From Phaeobacter bryozoorum (GTDB lineage Bacteria > Pseudomonadota > Alphaproteobacteria > Rhodobacterales > Rhodobacteraceae): 64,000 nt of DNA. Positions within the stretch are counted from its first letter, which is position 1. Each line of letters starts with the position of its first letter. Positions 26,774-35,836 of this stretch are shown here, piece by piece. A program made the position numbers and the translations under genes. Below the pieces are notes generated by a model, which did no database searches, was not told where the DNA came from, and saw nothing but the letters and a program-made list of their open reading frames with translations. The stretch is from the NCBI RefSeq assembly GCF_041893525.1, contig NZ_CP169070.1; one strand, 5' to 3'.

Positions 26774-27976
26774 ATGGTGGACGATAAATACCTGCTGGCA
26801 TTGTCGGCCTTTCACCTCGGCATGGCGCTGTTCTGCACCAATCAGCTGCTGCTGCACCAACGCCATCAGCGCATCTATGTGCCGCTGGCGCTGTTCTTCA
26901 TCACTCAATCCGTTACCGAAATGCTCGGCATCCTTGATCTGGTGGTCACCGATGACGCCTATGATTATCTTGTCGCGCGCTTCAACAGCCTGCATGTGCC
27001 CGCCGTGTTTGCCCAGCCGCTGCTGCTCTGGCTCTACGTGCGTGGTCTCACCTCCGAGGATGACGGCCCCCCGGTCACACAAAGGTTCTGGCACGCGGTG
27101 CCCATCCTGCTGGCGATCAGCATGGTGGTGTTGTTCTGGACCATCCCGAAATCCCTGTTCGCCCAGAATGATTTGGAGTTCGCCGACCTCAGCCAGTATA
27201 TTCAGGCGATCCTGATCTACTTCCAGCTGGTCGAAGTGCTGTTTTACTGCCAGGTCGCCATCTACCTGGTGCTGATCATGCGGATGCTGTCGCGATATCG
27301 CACGCGCCTGAAGGATCTGTTTGCCACCACCGAGGACCGCGAGCTGACCTGGGTCTGGTGGATCACCACCACGGTCTCCGCCTATCTCCTGCTCAGTGTC
27401 GCCGAGATTCTGGCCGACCTCTTTGGTCTTGAGCTGTTCATCCTGTTCAGCGAAGCCTCCGACCTGACCAATGGCCTGTCCAGCCTCGCCATCACCTGGG
27501 TGATCGGCGTCTGGGGCGTGCGCCAGCAGCCGGGGCTGATGCCGAAACCGCGCGGCGACACGCAGCCGCCCGCCGAGCGGGAACTGGCCACCGCAAAATA
27601 CGAACGCTCCGCGCTCACCGACGATCACGCGGCCCGTATCGCGGCCAAGATCGAACGCGCCATGACCAAGGATATGCTCTACCGCGATCCCAACCTGTCG
27701 CTCTGGGATCTGGCCAAACATATCAGCGTCACCTCCAACTACGTCTCGCAGACGCTGAATATGACGCTTCAGTCGAATTTCTTTGACTACGTCAACAAAT
27801 GGCGCATTCAGGATGCGGTGAAACAGCTGCATGACAGCGATGAGACCATTTTGGTGATCGCCCATGATGTCGGGTTCAATTCGCGTTCGTCCTTTTACAA
27901 CGCCTTCAAGCGCGAGATGAACACCACCCCCTCTGCGCTGCGTGCCGCCCGCGGCAGCGCCGCCCCATCGACCTGA
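26774..27976 (+). CDS. Membrane-anchored AraC family regulator
   Basis: The 400-residue protein has about seven hydrophobic segments in residues 1-260 followed by a cytoplasmic AraC helix-turn-helix domain. The C-terminal part contains SLWDLAKHISVTSNYVSQTL and the second motif ILVIAHDVGFNSRSSFYNAFKRE. Such 7TM-AraC proteins probably sense a membrane or extracellular signal directly; the signal is unknown here. ATG 26774 (GTG 26771 is alternative) fits the first hydrophobic helix, although the ribosome site is weak. It lies downstream of the LuxR-type gene and converges on the RND efflux operon, which is a plausible target. Confidence 0.85.
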   Translation: MVDDKYLLALSAFHLGMALFCTNQLLLHQRHQRIYVPLALFFITQSVTEMLGILDLVVTDDAYDYLVARFNSLHVPAVFAQPLLLWLYVRGLTSEDDGPPVTQRFWHAVPILLAISMVVLFWTIPKSLFAQNDLEFADLSQYIQAILIYFQLVEVLFYCQVAIYLVLIMRMLSRYRTRLKDLFATTEDRELTWVWWITTTVSAYLLLSVAEILADLFGLELFILFSEASDLTNGLSSLAITWVIGVWGVRQQPGLMPKPRGDTQPPAERELATAKYERSALTDDHAARIAAKIERAMTKDMLYRDPNLSLWDLAKHISVTSNYVSQTLNMTLQSNFFDYVNKWRIQDAVKQLHDSDETILVIAHDVGFNSRSSFYNAFKREMNTTPSALRAARGSAAPST

Positions 27977-27988
27977 CGCCGACGACGG

Positions 27989-28019
27989 GGCAGCAGCTGG
28001 CCGGTGGCCTGCCGCTGCC
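27989..28019. terminator. Hairpin between convergent araC-type and RND genes
   Basis: GGCAGC (27989-27994) pairs with GCTGCC (28014-28019), with GGCC-GGT-GGCC inside. It is probably a bidirectional terminator. Confidence 0.45.
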
Positions 28020-28023
28020 GCTC

Positions 28024-31000
28024 TCAGCCACCCGTCGCCCGCTGACCCCGCCAGACGCGCCCGCGCGCGCCCAGCACCAGCATCGCCGGGGTCACCAGCA
28101 GCGTCAGCAGCGTTGCCGCCACCAGCCCGCCCGCGATGGTTGTCGACAGCTCGGTCCACCACTGGCTGGACGGCGCGCCAAACACCATGCTGCCCGCAAG
28201 CAGATCCAGCTTCATCCCCAGGACCATCGGCATCAGCCCCAGCACCGTTGTCAGCGCCGTCAGCACCACCGGCCGCAGCCGCAGCGCCCCTGCGCGCAGC
28301 GCCGCCTCATGAGGCGACTGCCCGGCCTGCCGCTGCGCATTATAGGTGTCGATCAGCACGATATTGGTGTTGACCACGATGCCCGCCAGCGCAATCAACC
28401 CGATGCCGCCCATCACCACACCAAACGGCCGCCCCGCCAGCAGCAGCCCAAGGAGCACCCCCGCGATGGAAAAGACAATCGCCGACATCACCACCGCCGC
28501 CTGATAGAAACTGTTGAACTGCGCGATCAGGATCACCGCCATCAGCACAACCGCCGTCACAAAGGCAAGGATCAGGAACCGCATCGCCGCATCCTGCTCC
28601 TCTGCCTCGCCCCGGAACTGCCAGCTTACGCCGTCTGGCAGATCGGCCCGGTCCAGCGCCTGACGCAGCCGCGCGATCTGCGCATCGGCCAGCAGCCCCG
28701 GCGCCACATTGGCCGAGAGCGTCAGCACCCGCGACTGGTCCCGCCGCTCGATCGCGCCGGAGCGCGGCACCGGTGCAAAGCGAGTGAAATTGGCAATCGG
28801 CACCAGCCCCGCGCTGGTCGGAACCTGAAGCTGCCGCAAACGGTCAAAGCTGCGGTCCGCCGCCGGAAAACGCACCCGCACATCCACCAACTCCGCCACG
28901 TCATCGGGCCGGAATGTGGTCACGGTCACACCATGGGTCAGCAATTGCACCGCCTGCCCCACAAGGTTGAGATCCGCGCCATAGCGCGCGGCCTCGGCGC
29001 GGTCGATCTCGATGCGCCATTCCACCCCCGGCAGGGCGCGGCTGTCGGCAACATCGGTGAACCCGCCAATCCCGCCCATGATCTCGCGGATCCGGGCCAC
29101 CGCCGCCTCGGCCGCCGAGGGGTCCCGGGCGGTGACATGCAGATCCAGCGGCTTGGCCCCGCTTGGCCCGTCATCCTCGGTTTCCACCCGCACCTCGACC
29201 CCGGGCAGAGCCGCCACCTCGGCACGGATCCCGGCGCCAATCTCCGCTGCGGGCGGGCGCTGGTCCCAGGGATCCAGCTCCAGCTGAATGGTGCCGATAA
29301 GGTCCAGATCATCGCCCCCGCCCATCGAGGCCACCGCATAGACGCTGGCAATCCCATCGCGGCGCAGCAGCTGATCCTCCACCACCCGCACCAGCGCATC
29401 GCGTTCATGGATCGAAAAATTGTCCCGTGCGCGCAGCTGAACCTGCATGAATTCAGGCTCTATCTTGGGGAAAAAGCTCAGCCCCGCGCCGAATGTCCCA
29501 TATAGGCCAAAGGTCGCGATCAACAGCGCAAGGCTCAGCAGAACGGTGGTGCCCGGAAACAGCAGTGCGCGCGCCAGCATCCGCGCATATAGCCCCGCCG
29601 TCCCACGGCCAAGGCGCGGATCACCATATTCCGCCGCATACAACGCCCGTTTCGCCGCCGCCGTCTGCGGCGACCGCCGCGCGATCACGCCCCCCAGAAC
29701 CGGGATGAACACCAGCGCCATCAGCAGCGATGCCGCCAAAGTCACGATGACGGTGATCGGCAGGAATTTCATGAACTCACCGGTGGTGCCGGTCCAGAAC
29801 AGCAGCGGCACAAACACGCTCAGCGTGGTCGCGGTCGAGGAGATCAGCGGCCCCGCCATCCGCCCCGCCGCCGCGCGATAGGCCTGCGCCGGGGTCGCGC
29901 CCTCCTGCAAATGGCGATCCGCCAGTTCAGTGGTGACAATGGCGCCGTCCACCAGCATTCCGACCACCAGGATCAGCGAGAACAGCACAACGATGTTCAT
30001 CGTGATCCCCATCGCCCAGAGCAGCGCCACACCAGCCAGGAACGCCCCCGGTATCGACAGGCCAACCAGCAGCGCCGCGCGCAGCCCCAGCGCATAGATC
30101 ACCACCAGCATCACCAGCACGATGGCCGCCACCACATTGGCCTCCAGATCGCCCAGCATGGTCTCCACCTCGCGGCTCTCATCCAGCAGATAGTCGATCT
30201 TGACGCTCTGCGGCCACTCCTGCCGCGCCGCTGCAATCACCGCCTTTGCCGCAGCCACCGTCTCGATGATATTGGCGCCGCTGCGTTTGGTGATATCCAG
30301 CGTCAGCGCCGGCTGGCCGTTGATCCGGGCAAAGCTGCGCGGATCCTCGAACCGCCGCCGCACCACCGCGATATCGCCAAGGGTCACCACCGCACCGCCC
30401 TGAACCTTCACCGGCATCTGCATCAGATCCTGCGCCCCATCGACCAGCCCCGGCACCTTCAGCACAAACCGCCCGGCGGCCCCGTCGATGGTCCCGGCGG
30501 CAATCATCGCATTGTTGCGGTTGATCTGTCCCACCAGCGCCTCGAAGGACAGCCCATAGGTGGCAAAGGCAACCGGGTCGATCAGCACCTCCAGCAGATC
30601 CGAACGACCGCCGCCGATATCCACCTCCAAAATGCCCGAAACCGCCTCCAGCCGTGCCTTCAGCTCGCGCGCCATCCGGTTCAGGCTGCGCTCCGGCACC
30701 GGCCCGGACAGCACCGTGGTCAGCACCGGAAACAACGCCGTGTTGATCTCGATCACAACCGGTTCGGTGGCGGCCTCCGGCAGGTCCGGGCGGGCCTGAT
30801 CCACCGCCACCCGCACCCGGTCCAGCGCCTCTGCCACGTCGGCGCCCGCCTCGAATTCCAGCGTCACGCTGGCATAGCCCTCATAGGCGTGACCTTTCAT
30901 CTCCTTGAGATCCGCCAGCCCGCTCAGCGCGGTTTCCAGCGGCTTGACCAGCAGCCGCTCACTGTCACCCGGCGATATCCCCGACAGGCTGGTGCTGACA

Positions 31001-31140
31001 TAGACAAATGGGATCGGAATGTCGGGATTGCTCTCCTTGGGGATGCTGACATAGGCATAGGCCCCGGCGCAGAGCAGCGCCGCAAAGATCAGGATCACCG
31101 CGCGGCTGCGGGAAAAGATCACCGCCAATATGCCGTTCAC
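28024..31140 (-). CDS. RND family efflux pump inner-membrane transporter
   Basis: This proton-driven exporter has 1038 residues, with the usual 12 membrane helices and two large periplasmic loops. The N-terminus (AYVSIPKESNPDIPIPFVYV) and ISPGDSERLLVKPLETAL are typical of the acriflavine-resistance family. TM4 carries GMLVDGAIVTTE with a single acidic residue at the proton relay position, rather than the Asp-Asp pair of AcrB. It overlaps the membrane fusion gene by 4 bases. An outer-membrane TolC gene is not seen nearby. The substrate is unknown. Confidence 0.93.
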   Translation of the reverse strand: MNGILAVIFSRSRAVILIFAALLCAGAYAYVSIPKESNPDIPIPFVYVSTSLSGISPGDSERLLVKPLETALSGLADLKEMKGHAYEGYASVTLEFEAGADVAEALDRVRVAVDQARPDLPEAATEPVVIEINTALFPVLTTVLSGPVPERSLNRMARELKARLEAVSGILEVDIGGGRSDLLEVLIDPVAFATYGLSFEALVGQINRNNAMIAAGTIDGAAGRFVLKVPGLVDGAQDLMQMPVKVQGGAVVTLGDIAVVRRRFEDPRSFARINGQPALTLDITKRSGANIIETVAAAKAVIAAARQEWPQSVKIDYLLDESREVETMLGDLEANVVAAIVLVMLVVIYALGLRAALLVGLSIPGAFLAGVALLWAMGITMNIVVLFSLILVVGMLVDGAIVTTELADRHLQEGATPAQAYRAAAGRMAGPLISSTATTLSVFVPLLFWTGTTGEFMKFLPITVIVTLAASLLMALVFIPVLGGVIARRSPQTAAAKRALYAAEYGDPRLGRGTAGLYARMLARALLFPGTTVLLSLALLIATFGLYGTFGAGLSFFPKIEPEFMQVQLRARDNFSIHERDALVRVVEDQLLRRDGIASVYAVASMGGGDDLDLIGTIQLELDPWDQRPPAAEIGAGIRAEVAALPGVEVRVETEDDGPSGAKPLDLHVTARDPSAAEAAVARIREIMGGIGGFTDVADSRALPGVEWRIEIDRAEAARYGADLNLVGQAVQLLTHGVTVTTFRPDDVAELVDVRVRFPAADRSFDRLRQLQVPTSAGLVPIANFTRFAPVPRSGAIERRDQSRVLTLSANVAPGLLADAQIARLRQALDRADLPDGVSWQFRGEAEEQDAAMRFLILAFVTAVVLMAVILIAQFNSFYQAAVVMSAIVFSIAGVLLGLLLAGRPFGVVMGGIGLIALAGIVVNTNIVLIDTYNAQRQAGQSPHEAALRAGALRLRPVVLTALTTVLGLMPMVLGMKLDLLAGSMVFGAPSSQWWTELSTTIAGGLVAATLLTLLVTPAMLVLGARGRVWRGQRATGG

Positions 31141-32396
31141 GACGGATCCGCCGCGCCGTTGCCATCGCCGCCGGGCCGCACCCGTTCGCCTGCGCTGACA
31201 AAACCCTGTCCGACGGTGATCAGCCGCAGCTGATCCGGCAGGCCGCTGACCCAGACACCGGCGCCGTCGCGCGCTGACTGGACGATCTCCACCGGGGTAA
31301 AGACCACACGGTCGGTGTCATCGACAGATTTGACGCCCAGCCCCCCTGCCATATCCAGCGAGAGCAGCGCCGGTGACAGGAAATGCGCCTGGACCTGATC
31401 CAGCGGCACCTCGATCCGGGCGCTGACCCCGGCCGGGATCGCAGCGCTGCGCTCCGCCGGATTGGCCAGCGTCAGCTCGGCGGTGAAGCTGCGGGTCTCT
31501 GCCGCCGCACTCTGCCCCAGAAAACTCAGCCGCCCCTCGCCGCTGCGCCCGTCCAGAAACCGGACCTGCGCGATGGCCCCTTCGGTCAGGGAGCCGCGCT
31601 GGTGCTGGGGCACCTGAAACACCACCCGCAGCGGATCCAGCGCCACCACCCGCGCCACCTCGGCCCCCTCCTGCACATAGGCACCGGGGGTGAGGTCAAA
31701 GGCTTCGAGATGCCCGGCAAAGGGCGCGGTCAGCTGCGTTTCCGCCAGAGATTGCCGGGCCGCGGCAAGATCCGCCTTGGCCACGGCCAGCGCCTCGCGC
31801 GCCTCGCTCAGCCGCTGATCGGTGGTCGATCCCCGCTGATGCAGCGCCGCCGCGCGCGTGTACTCGTGTTCGGCCCGCAATTGCGAGGCCTCCGCCCGCG
31901 CCAGCGCCGCCTGCTGGGGACCGGCCTGCAAGGTGGCGAGGATCTGCCCCTGCGCAACCCGTGCGCCCTTCGCCACCGCAACGGTGGCCACATGGCCCGA
32001 CATCTCCGCCCGCAGGGTGGCGTCCCGGTCAGCCCTGCTATGCCCCTCGGCGTGCAGCAGCCGTGTCACCGGCGCCGCCTGTGACAGCTGCACAGCGACA
32101 GAAACAGGCTCTGTTACGGAGGAATTCCCACCATCGGGCGGCGGCAGCGGGGCGGCGGGCCAGAACAGCCCGACCAGCATCCAGACCACCAGCCCCAGAT
32201 AGATCGCCGCCGCCAGCAGTGGCGGCCATGTCGCCCTGGCATCGCTGACAAACACCAGCTCAACCGGCGCCGCTTGAGCGGCCCCGGTAACGGCAGAGAG
32301 CGGCGGCACGGCGGCAGCGGGGCCGGTTGGCGGCGCGGTCTCCCGCCGCGCCGCCCCTGCCCTGCCCTGCGGTTTCGAGTGAAGCGGAGACGCCAT
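31137..32396 (-). CDS. RND efflux membrane fusion (periplasmic adaptor) protein
   Basis: This protein connects the RND pump to an outer-membrane channel. It has 419 residues with an Ala/Pro-rich cytoplasmic start, one membrane helix near residues 57-80 (PLLAAAIYLGLVVWMLVGLF), then a biotinyl-lipoyl-like half (SGHVATVAVAKGARVAQGQI). A coiled-coil hairpin around residues 165-225 and a beta-barrel domain (VVFQVPQHQRGSL) follow. The long N-terminal extension before the helix is unusual for adaptors. Gene order is hypothetical, MipA-like, adaptor, pump, all leftward and tightly spaced. Confidence 0.9.
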   Translation of the reverse strand: MASPLHSKPQGRAGAARRETAPPTGPAAAVPPLSAVTGAAQAAPVELVFVSDARATWPPLLAAAIYLGLVVWMLVGLFWPAAPLPPPDGGNSSVTEPVSVAVQLSQAAPVTRLLHAEGHSRADRDATLRAEMSGHVATVAVAKGARVAQGQILATLQAGPQQAALARAEASQLRAEHEYTRAAALHQRGSTTDQRLSEAREALAVAKADLAAARQSLAETQLTAPFAGHLEAFDLTPGAYVQEGAEVARVVALDPLRVVFQVPQHQRGSLTEGAIAQVRFLDGRSGEGRLSFLGQSAAAETRSFTAELTLANPAERSAAIPAGVSARIEVPLDQVQAHFLSPALLSLDMAGGLGVKSVDDTDRVVFTPVEIVQSARDGAGVWVSGLPDQLRLITVGQGFVSAGERVRPGGDGNGAADPS

Positions 32397-32399
32397 GGA

Positions 32400-33152
32400 T
32401 CAGAAGCTGTAGATCAGGCCAAGCCCGACCGAATAGCTGTCCTTGGTATTGGTCAGCGGGCTGTCGTGAACCTTCTTGTCGATCAGCTGATAATTCACCG
32501 TCCCCAGCACCGACAACGTGTCGCTGATCGGGTAGACCATGGTCATATCCACAAACGGCTCGGTGGTGGAGCCAACATCATAAGCGGCCCGCTGCGCGTT
32601 CGCCTCGCTGGCGGACACCCCGTAAAGGAAGTTGTTCAGCTTGCCGTCGCGCATCCGCGCCCCGGCGCCAATATCGACACCCAGCTGGCCCATCTGGAAC
32701 TCGGTCCCGAATTTGGCCTCCGCGTGATAGCCGTCATGCTCATTGGAGACATCCACCATCGCGCTGCCCGCCACATAGAACCCGTCAAAACGATAGGTCA
32801 TGTCAAATCCCGCCTCGATCGGTGTGCTGCGCTTCAGCCCGGCAAACAGCGGCTTGTTCTCCGGGTAATCCGGCTTTTCGCCCGCACCCACGCGCACCGA
32901 AACCTGCAGGTCCTCGCTGTTCAGAATATGATAGGCGACCCCGTCCCAGCCCAGATGCAGCCGGTCGCTGTCATAGGACACAAACGGCAGGGCGGCGGCT
33001 TCGGTGCTTTCGCCCTTGTAAAGGTCGGAGGAGGCAAACGCCCCCAGCCCGAGGGTAAACTGGCCGTTGGAAAACAGCCCCTCGGCGGCGGCGCCAGATG
33101 CGCCCGCCAGACTACACGCGGTCACAAGAGCGGCGCTGCGATAAAAATTCAT
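32400..33152 (-). CDS. MipA/OmpV-like outer-membrane beta-barrel protein
   Basis: The 250-residue precursor has a signal peptide (AALVTACSLAGASGAAAEG, cut near residue 22) and a pattern of alternating beta strands ending in a C-terminal phenylalanine (LGLIYSF). These features suit an outer-membrane barrel. Features such as LGLGAFASSDLYKGE and LPFVSYDSDRLHLGWDGVAYH match the MipA/OmpV group. ATG 33152 follows AAGGAT and gives an ideal signal peptide, whereas the longer frame to 33293 does not. Only 3 bases separate it from the adaptor gene, so it is probably part of the efflux operon. Confidence 0.78.
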   Translation of the reverse strand: MNFYRSAALVTACSLAGASGAAAEGLFSNGQFTLGLGAFASSDLYKGESTEAAALPFVSYDSDRLHLGWDGVAYHILNSEDLQVSVRVGAGEKPDYPENKPLFAGLKRSTPIEAGFDMTYRFDGFYVAGSAMVDVSNEHDGYHAEAKFGTEFQMGQLGVDIGAGARMRDGKLNNFLYGVSASEANAQRAAYDVGSTTEPFVDMTMVYPISDTLSVLGTVNYQLIDKKVHDSPLTNTKDSYSVGLGLIYSF

Positions 33153-33253
33153 GGTCTTATCCTTTTTCAGATCGTGTTTTAGGTCTTGGGTATGGGTTTC
33201 GGGACGCCCCGGCGCGCCCTCGACAGGCGCGGGCGATGCTGGCCAGCTGCGGA

Positions 33254-33820
33254 TCAGCGCAGCCGGTGGGTGATATCGGCATGGACCACGCAAGGCTCGG
33301 CTGAACCGATCTGCCTGACCATGCGCGGCGGAAAGCTGATCGTGGCCACCGCCTTCTGATCAATCAGCCCCTCCGAAATCACCCGTGTCTGCAACTCGGT
33401 CACGGTGGTGACCTTGCCGAACAGGGTGCGCTCGACCTCGGTCATCACCCCTTCCCAGCGGTTGGGGCTGGTGCGGGTCCAGTTGATATCTACCTCCCAG
33501 GCCGCATTGAGCTGGTTCAGATCCAGTGGTTTGGAAAAATGCAGGGGCTTGGAATAAAGCACCTCATCCTTTGCATCGGACTCGATCTCGCGCCGCAGCG
33601 TCGCCGAACAGCCGCTGACCGACCGGAACTGCATCAGCGCCAGCCAATGCCCGTCGCGCGGCTGGATGTCATCGCTGCCGGTTCCGGCGCTGGTCGCAGG
33701 GGTGGCCCCGATGGCAAACCCCAGTGCGATGCAGAACACCACCGGCAGCAGCGGCACGGCGCGCCGATACCGCCGCAGCGCAGAGGTCAGATAACGGGAC
33801 TGAAACGAAGGTCTGAGCAT
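33254..33820 (-). CDS. Hypothetical secreted protein upstream of the efflux operon
   Basis: I do not recognise this 188-residue protein. It has an Arg-rich start and a hydrophobic stretch (VPLLPVVFCIALGFAIGATPATSA, about residues 22-45) that looks like a signal peptide or anchor. The mature domain has about 140 residues and two cysteines (in RSVSGCSATL and SAEPCVVHAD) that could form a disulfide. It lies 101 bases upstream of the MipA-like gene in the same direction, so it may be the first gene of the efflux operon. No clear ribosome site precedes the ATG. Confidence 0.6.
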   Translation of the reverse strand: MLRPSFQSRYLTSALRRYRRAVPLLPVVFCIALGFAIGATPATSAGTGSDDIQPRDGHWLALMQFRSVSGCSATLRREIESDAKDEVLYSKPLHFSKPLDLNQLNAAWEVDINWTRTSPNRWEGVMTEVERTLFGKVTTVTELQTRVISEGLIDQKAVATISFPPRMVRQIGSAEPCVVHADITHRLR

Positions 33821-34044
33821 GGCGGGGTCTCTCTCTGGTCAGATATTCCGGTTGCGCAACAGCAGGGCTGTAGAGGGCAGGCCATCCGCCGCCTCGCCCT
33901 GACCCTAGCCAGAGCCCCGCAGCCCCGTCGTCCAACCGGGCCGGAAAGGACGCCAGACTGCCCGTCCCGGCAGGACAGGACGCCGGACAGCACGGTTTTG
34001 CCCCCGACCAGCGGGGGGGTCCGGCGCGATACCGCAAATCAGGC

Positions 34045-34111
34045 TTGACGTGAAACCATAAGGTATCATATTAAAAGGATACCGAACGGTATCATATAAG
34101 GAGCAGATACC
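34045..34111 (+). promoter_or_regulatory. Promoter and multi-site operator of the arsR-type gene
   Basis: TTGACG (34045-34050) and ATATTA (34068-34073), 17 bases apart, form a plausible sigma-70 promoter. Four half-sites overlap and follow it: GGTATC at 34062-34067, GGATACC at 34077-34083, GGTATC at 34088-34093 and GATACC at 34106-34111. The first and third extend to identical GGTATCATAT, 26 bases apart. AAGGAG (34098-34103) is the ribosome site. Autoregulation by the downstream ArsR-type protein is the simplest reading. The remaining gap from 33821 to 34044 shows no gene. Confidence 0.7.
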
Positions 34112-34114
34112 GCC

Positions 34115-34441
34115 ATGTCACAGCAGACGCCGGAGCAACTGGCCTTTCGCGCCCTGGCGGATCCGACACGCCGCCAGATCCTCCGGCTGCTGGCGCAGGA
34201 CAGCCTCACCATCGCCGAGGTTGCGGAGAATTTTCAGATGACCCGCGCCGCAGTGAAGAAACATCTCACCATTCTGGACGAGGGCAATCTGATCTCGGTC
34301 CAGACCGAGGGCCGCGCCCGGCTCAATCACCTCAACCCGGATGGGCTGCGGCAGGTGTTCGACTGGTTCGGCTTCTTTGATGCCTTCTGGGACGACCGCC
34401 TTGCGACGCTCAAATCCGAAATCGAAAAGGACATCCAATGA
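34115..34441 (+). CDS. ArsR/SmtB-type winged-helix repressor
   Basis: This 108-residue DNA-binding protein starts with LAFRALADPTRRQILRLLAQ and has the recognition region FQMTRAAVKKHLTILDEGNL. It has no cysteine-rich metal site, and it belongs to the group of small ArsR proteins paired with AHSA1 genes rather than to metal sensors. It overlaps the SRPBCC gene by 4 bases, forming a two-gene operon behind a repeat-rich operator that it probably binds. The inducing ligand is unknown. Confidence 0.9.
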   Translation: MSQQTPEQLAFRALADPTRRQILRLLAQDSLTIAEVAENFQMTRAAVKKHLTILDEGNLISVQTEGRARLNHLNPDGLRQVFDWFGFFDAFWDDRLATLKSEIEKDIQ

Positions 34442-34851
34442 CCGATACGATCCTGCGCAAATCCATCTATCTGCGGGCCACCCCGGCCCAGGTCTGGGCC
34501 TATCTGACAGAGCCGGAGAAACTGGCGATCTGGTTCCACAAACCCCAGACCCCGCTGGTCGAAGGCCCCTATGAGATGTTCGGCACCGAAAGCGGCAAGC
34601 GGCTGATGTGGGGCGAGGTGCTGCTGGCGGAGCCCTTCACCCGCCTTGACTACAGCTTTACCATCGCGCCGATGGGCGATGGCACCAGCACCGTCTCTTG
34701 GACGCTAGAGGAGGTGCCCGGCGGCACCAATCTGTCGCTGACCCACACCGGCCTGCCACAGGGGGTCGAGGCCTTTGACCTGTTGCTGGCGCTGGACAAG
34801 GGATGGGACGAACATTTGGGCCGGATGCGGGCCTCCGCCCACGACAGCTGA
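34438..34851 (+). CDS. SRPBCC / AHSA1 domain protein
   Basis: This 137-residue protein has the ligand-binding START-like helix-grip fold. It begins RKSIYLRATPAQVWAYLTEPE and contains KRLMWGEVLLAEPFTRLDYSF and a C-terminal helix GWDEHLGRMR, all typical of AHSA1 (activator of Hsp90 homologue 1-like) proteins. Partners of ArsR-type genes like this are common in proteobacteria, but their ligand is usually not known. Translation is coupled to the regulator through an ATGA overlap. Confidence 0.88.
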   Translation: MTDTILRKSIYLRATPAQVWAYLTEPEKLAIWFHKPQTPLVEGPYEMFGTESGKRLMWGEVLLAEPFTRLDYSFTIAPMGDGTSTVSWTLEEVPGGTNLSLTHTGLPQGVEAFDLLLALDKGWDEHLGRMRASAHDS

Positions 34852-34894
34852 GCAGCGCAGCGGGCCGGACCTGCCGTTCGCAGAGGCCAAAGGC

Positions 34895-35836
34895 TCAGTC
34901 GATAACGGTCACGCCGGGCAGGCTGCGGATCAGATCAATATCCGCGAAATAGCGCTCTGTCATCTCATCGACGAATCCCTGCGACCAGCCCGGCAGGTCA
35001 ATTTCCTCTTCCACCGCATCCTCCGCGTGGAAATAGGACAGGAACAGCTCGCGCACCTGATTGCGCTGCTGTTCCGACAGCTTCGGACGCTCGGCCAGAT
35101 AGGCCTCCAGCCGCCGGGTGCCTTCCTCCGTCATCGCCTGACGCAGAATATCCGTCTCACCGGTGAACCGGTAGCCCGCGCCCAACCCGGTGACATGTCC
35201 CAGCACCTGCGGCCAGACCACCGGCGTTTCCTCATTGCACCAGACGGTGATCGCGCAATCGGGATTTGCGGTCAGGATATCGCCGACCACCTCGGACCAG
35301 CGCAGCTCCATCAGGTCGGTATCCCTGGCAAACCCGTACCAATCCTTCTGCGACTGCGCGGCAAACCCGGCCGGCACCAGCGTCGCCGGATTGCGCAGAC
35401 CCAGGAAAAACTCGCAGCGATGATCGGCAAACACCGCCCGCAGCGCGGCGGTATTGGCACCGGCATTGCGATAAAGCCGCCCGTCATTCAGCATCCAGGC
35501 CGGCACGCCCAGAATCGCCGACATCGACAGCACCACCCGCGCCGGATCCGCGTCGCGCAGTACCCCCTCGAGAAAGTCTTCGCACGCCTCGTCGCTGATC
35601 CCCTCCTTTGCGGCGCGGCCCTTCAGATCGGTCAGGTCTTTCAGATAGGTTCCCGGTCGGCGCACCAGCACGCCATCCTGCAACAGCCGCGCCGAATCCC
35701 GGCGCAGCGACCAGATCAGCTGATCCTCATCGGTAAACGGCGCCCCGATATGCAGCGCAACCGTCAGATCTCCTGCCCCGCCTCCAGATGTGGAGCCGGT
35801 CACGCCAGAGATGGTCTGCGGTTCTGTCATCGTCAA
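34895..35836 (-). CDS. Hypothetical protein, possibly a degenerate sulfotransferase-like fold
   Basis: This 313-residue protein is not confidently recognised. The segment LTVALHIGAPFTDEDQLIWS near residue 24, with L.RDSARLLQDGVLV and later FFLGLRNPATLVP, aligns by eye with the sulfotransferase start pattern HIG.PKTGTT...L...R..L...GVL and its R-(N/D)-P region. The nucleotide-binding KTGTT is replaced by FTDED. If related, it has lost PAPS binding. The start MTMTEP could be shifted by two codons. It converges on the AHSA1 gene. Signal peptide and membrane helices are absent. Confidence 0.6.
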   Translation of the reverse strand: MTMTEPQTISGVTGSTSGGGAGDLTVALHIGAPFTDEDQLIWSLRRDSARLLQDGVLVRRPGTYLKDLTDLKGRAAKEGISDEACEDFLEGVLRDADPARVVLSMSAILGVPAWMLNDGRLYRNAGANTAALRAVFADHRCEFFLGLRNPATLVPAGFAAQSQKDWYGFARDTDLMELRWSEVVGDILTANPDCAITVWCNEETPVVWPQVLGHVTGLGAGYRFTGETDILRQAMTEEGTRRLEAYLAERPKLSEQQRNQVRELFLSYFHAEDAVEEEIDLPGWSQGFVDEMTERYFADIDLIRSLPGVTVID

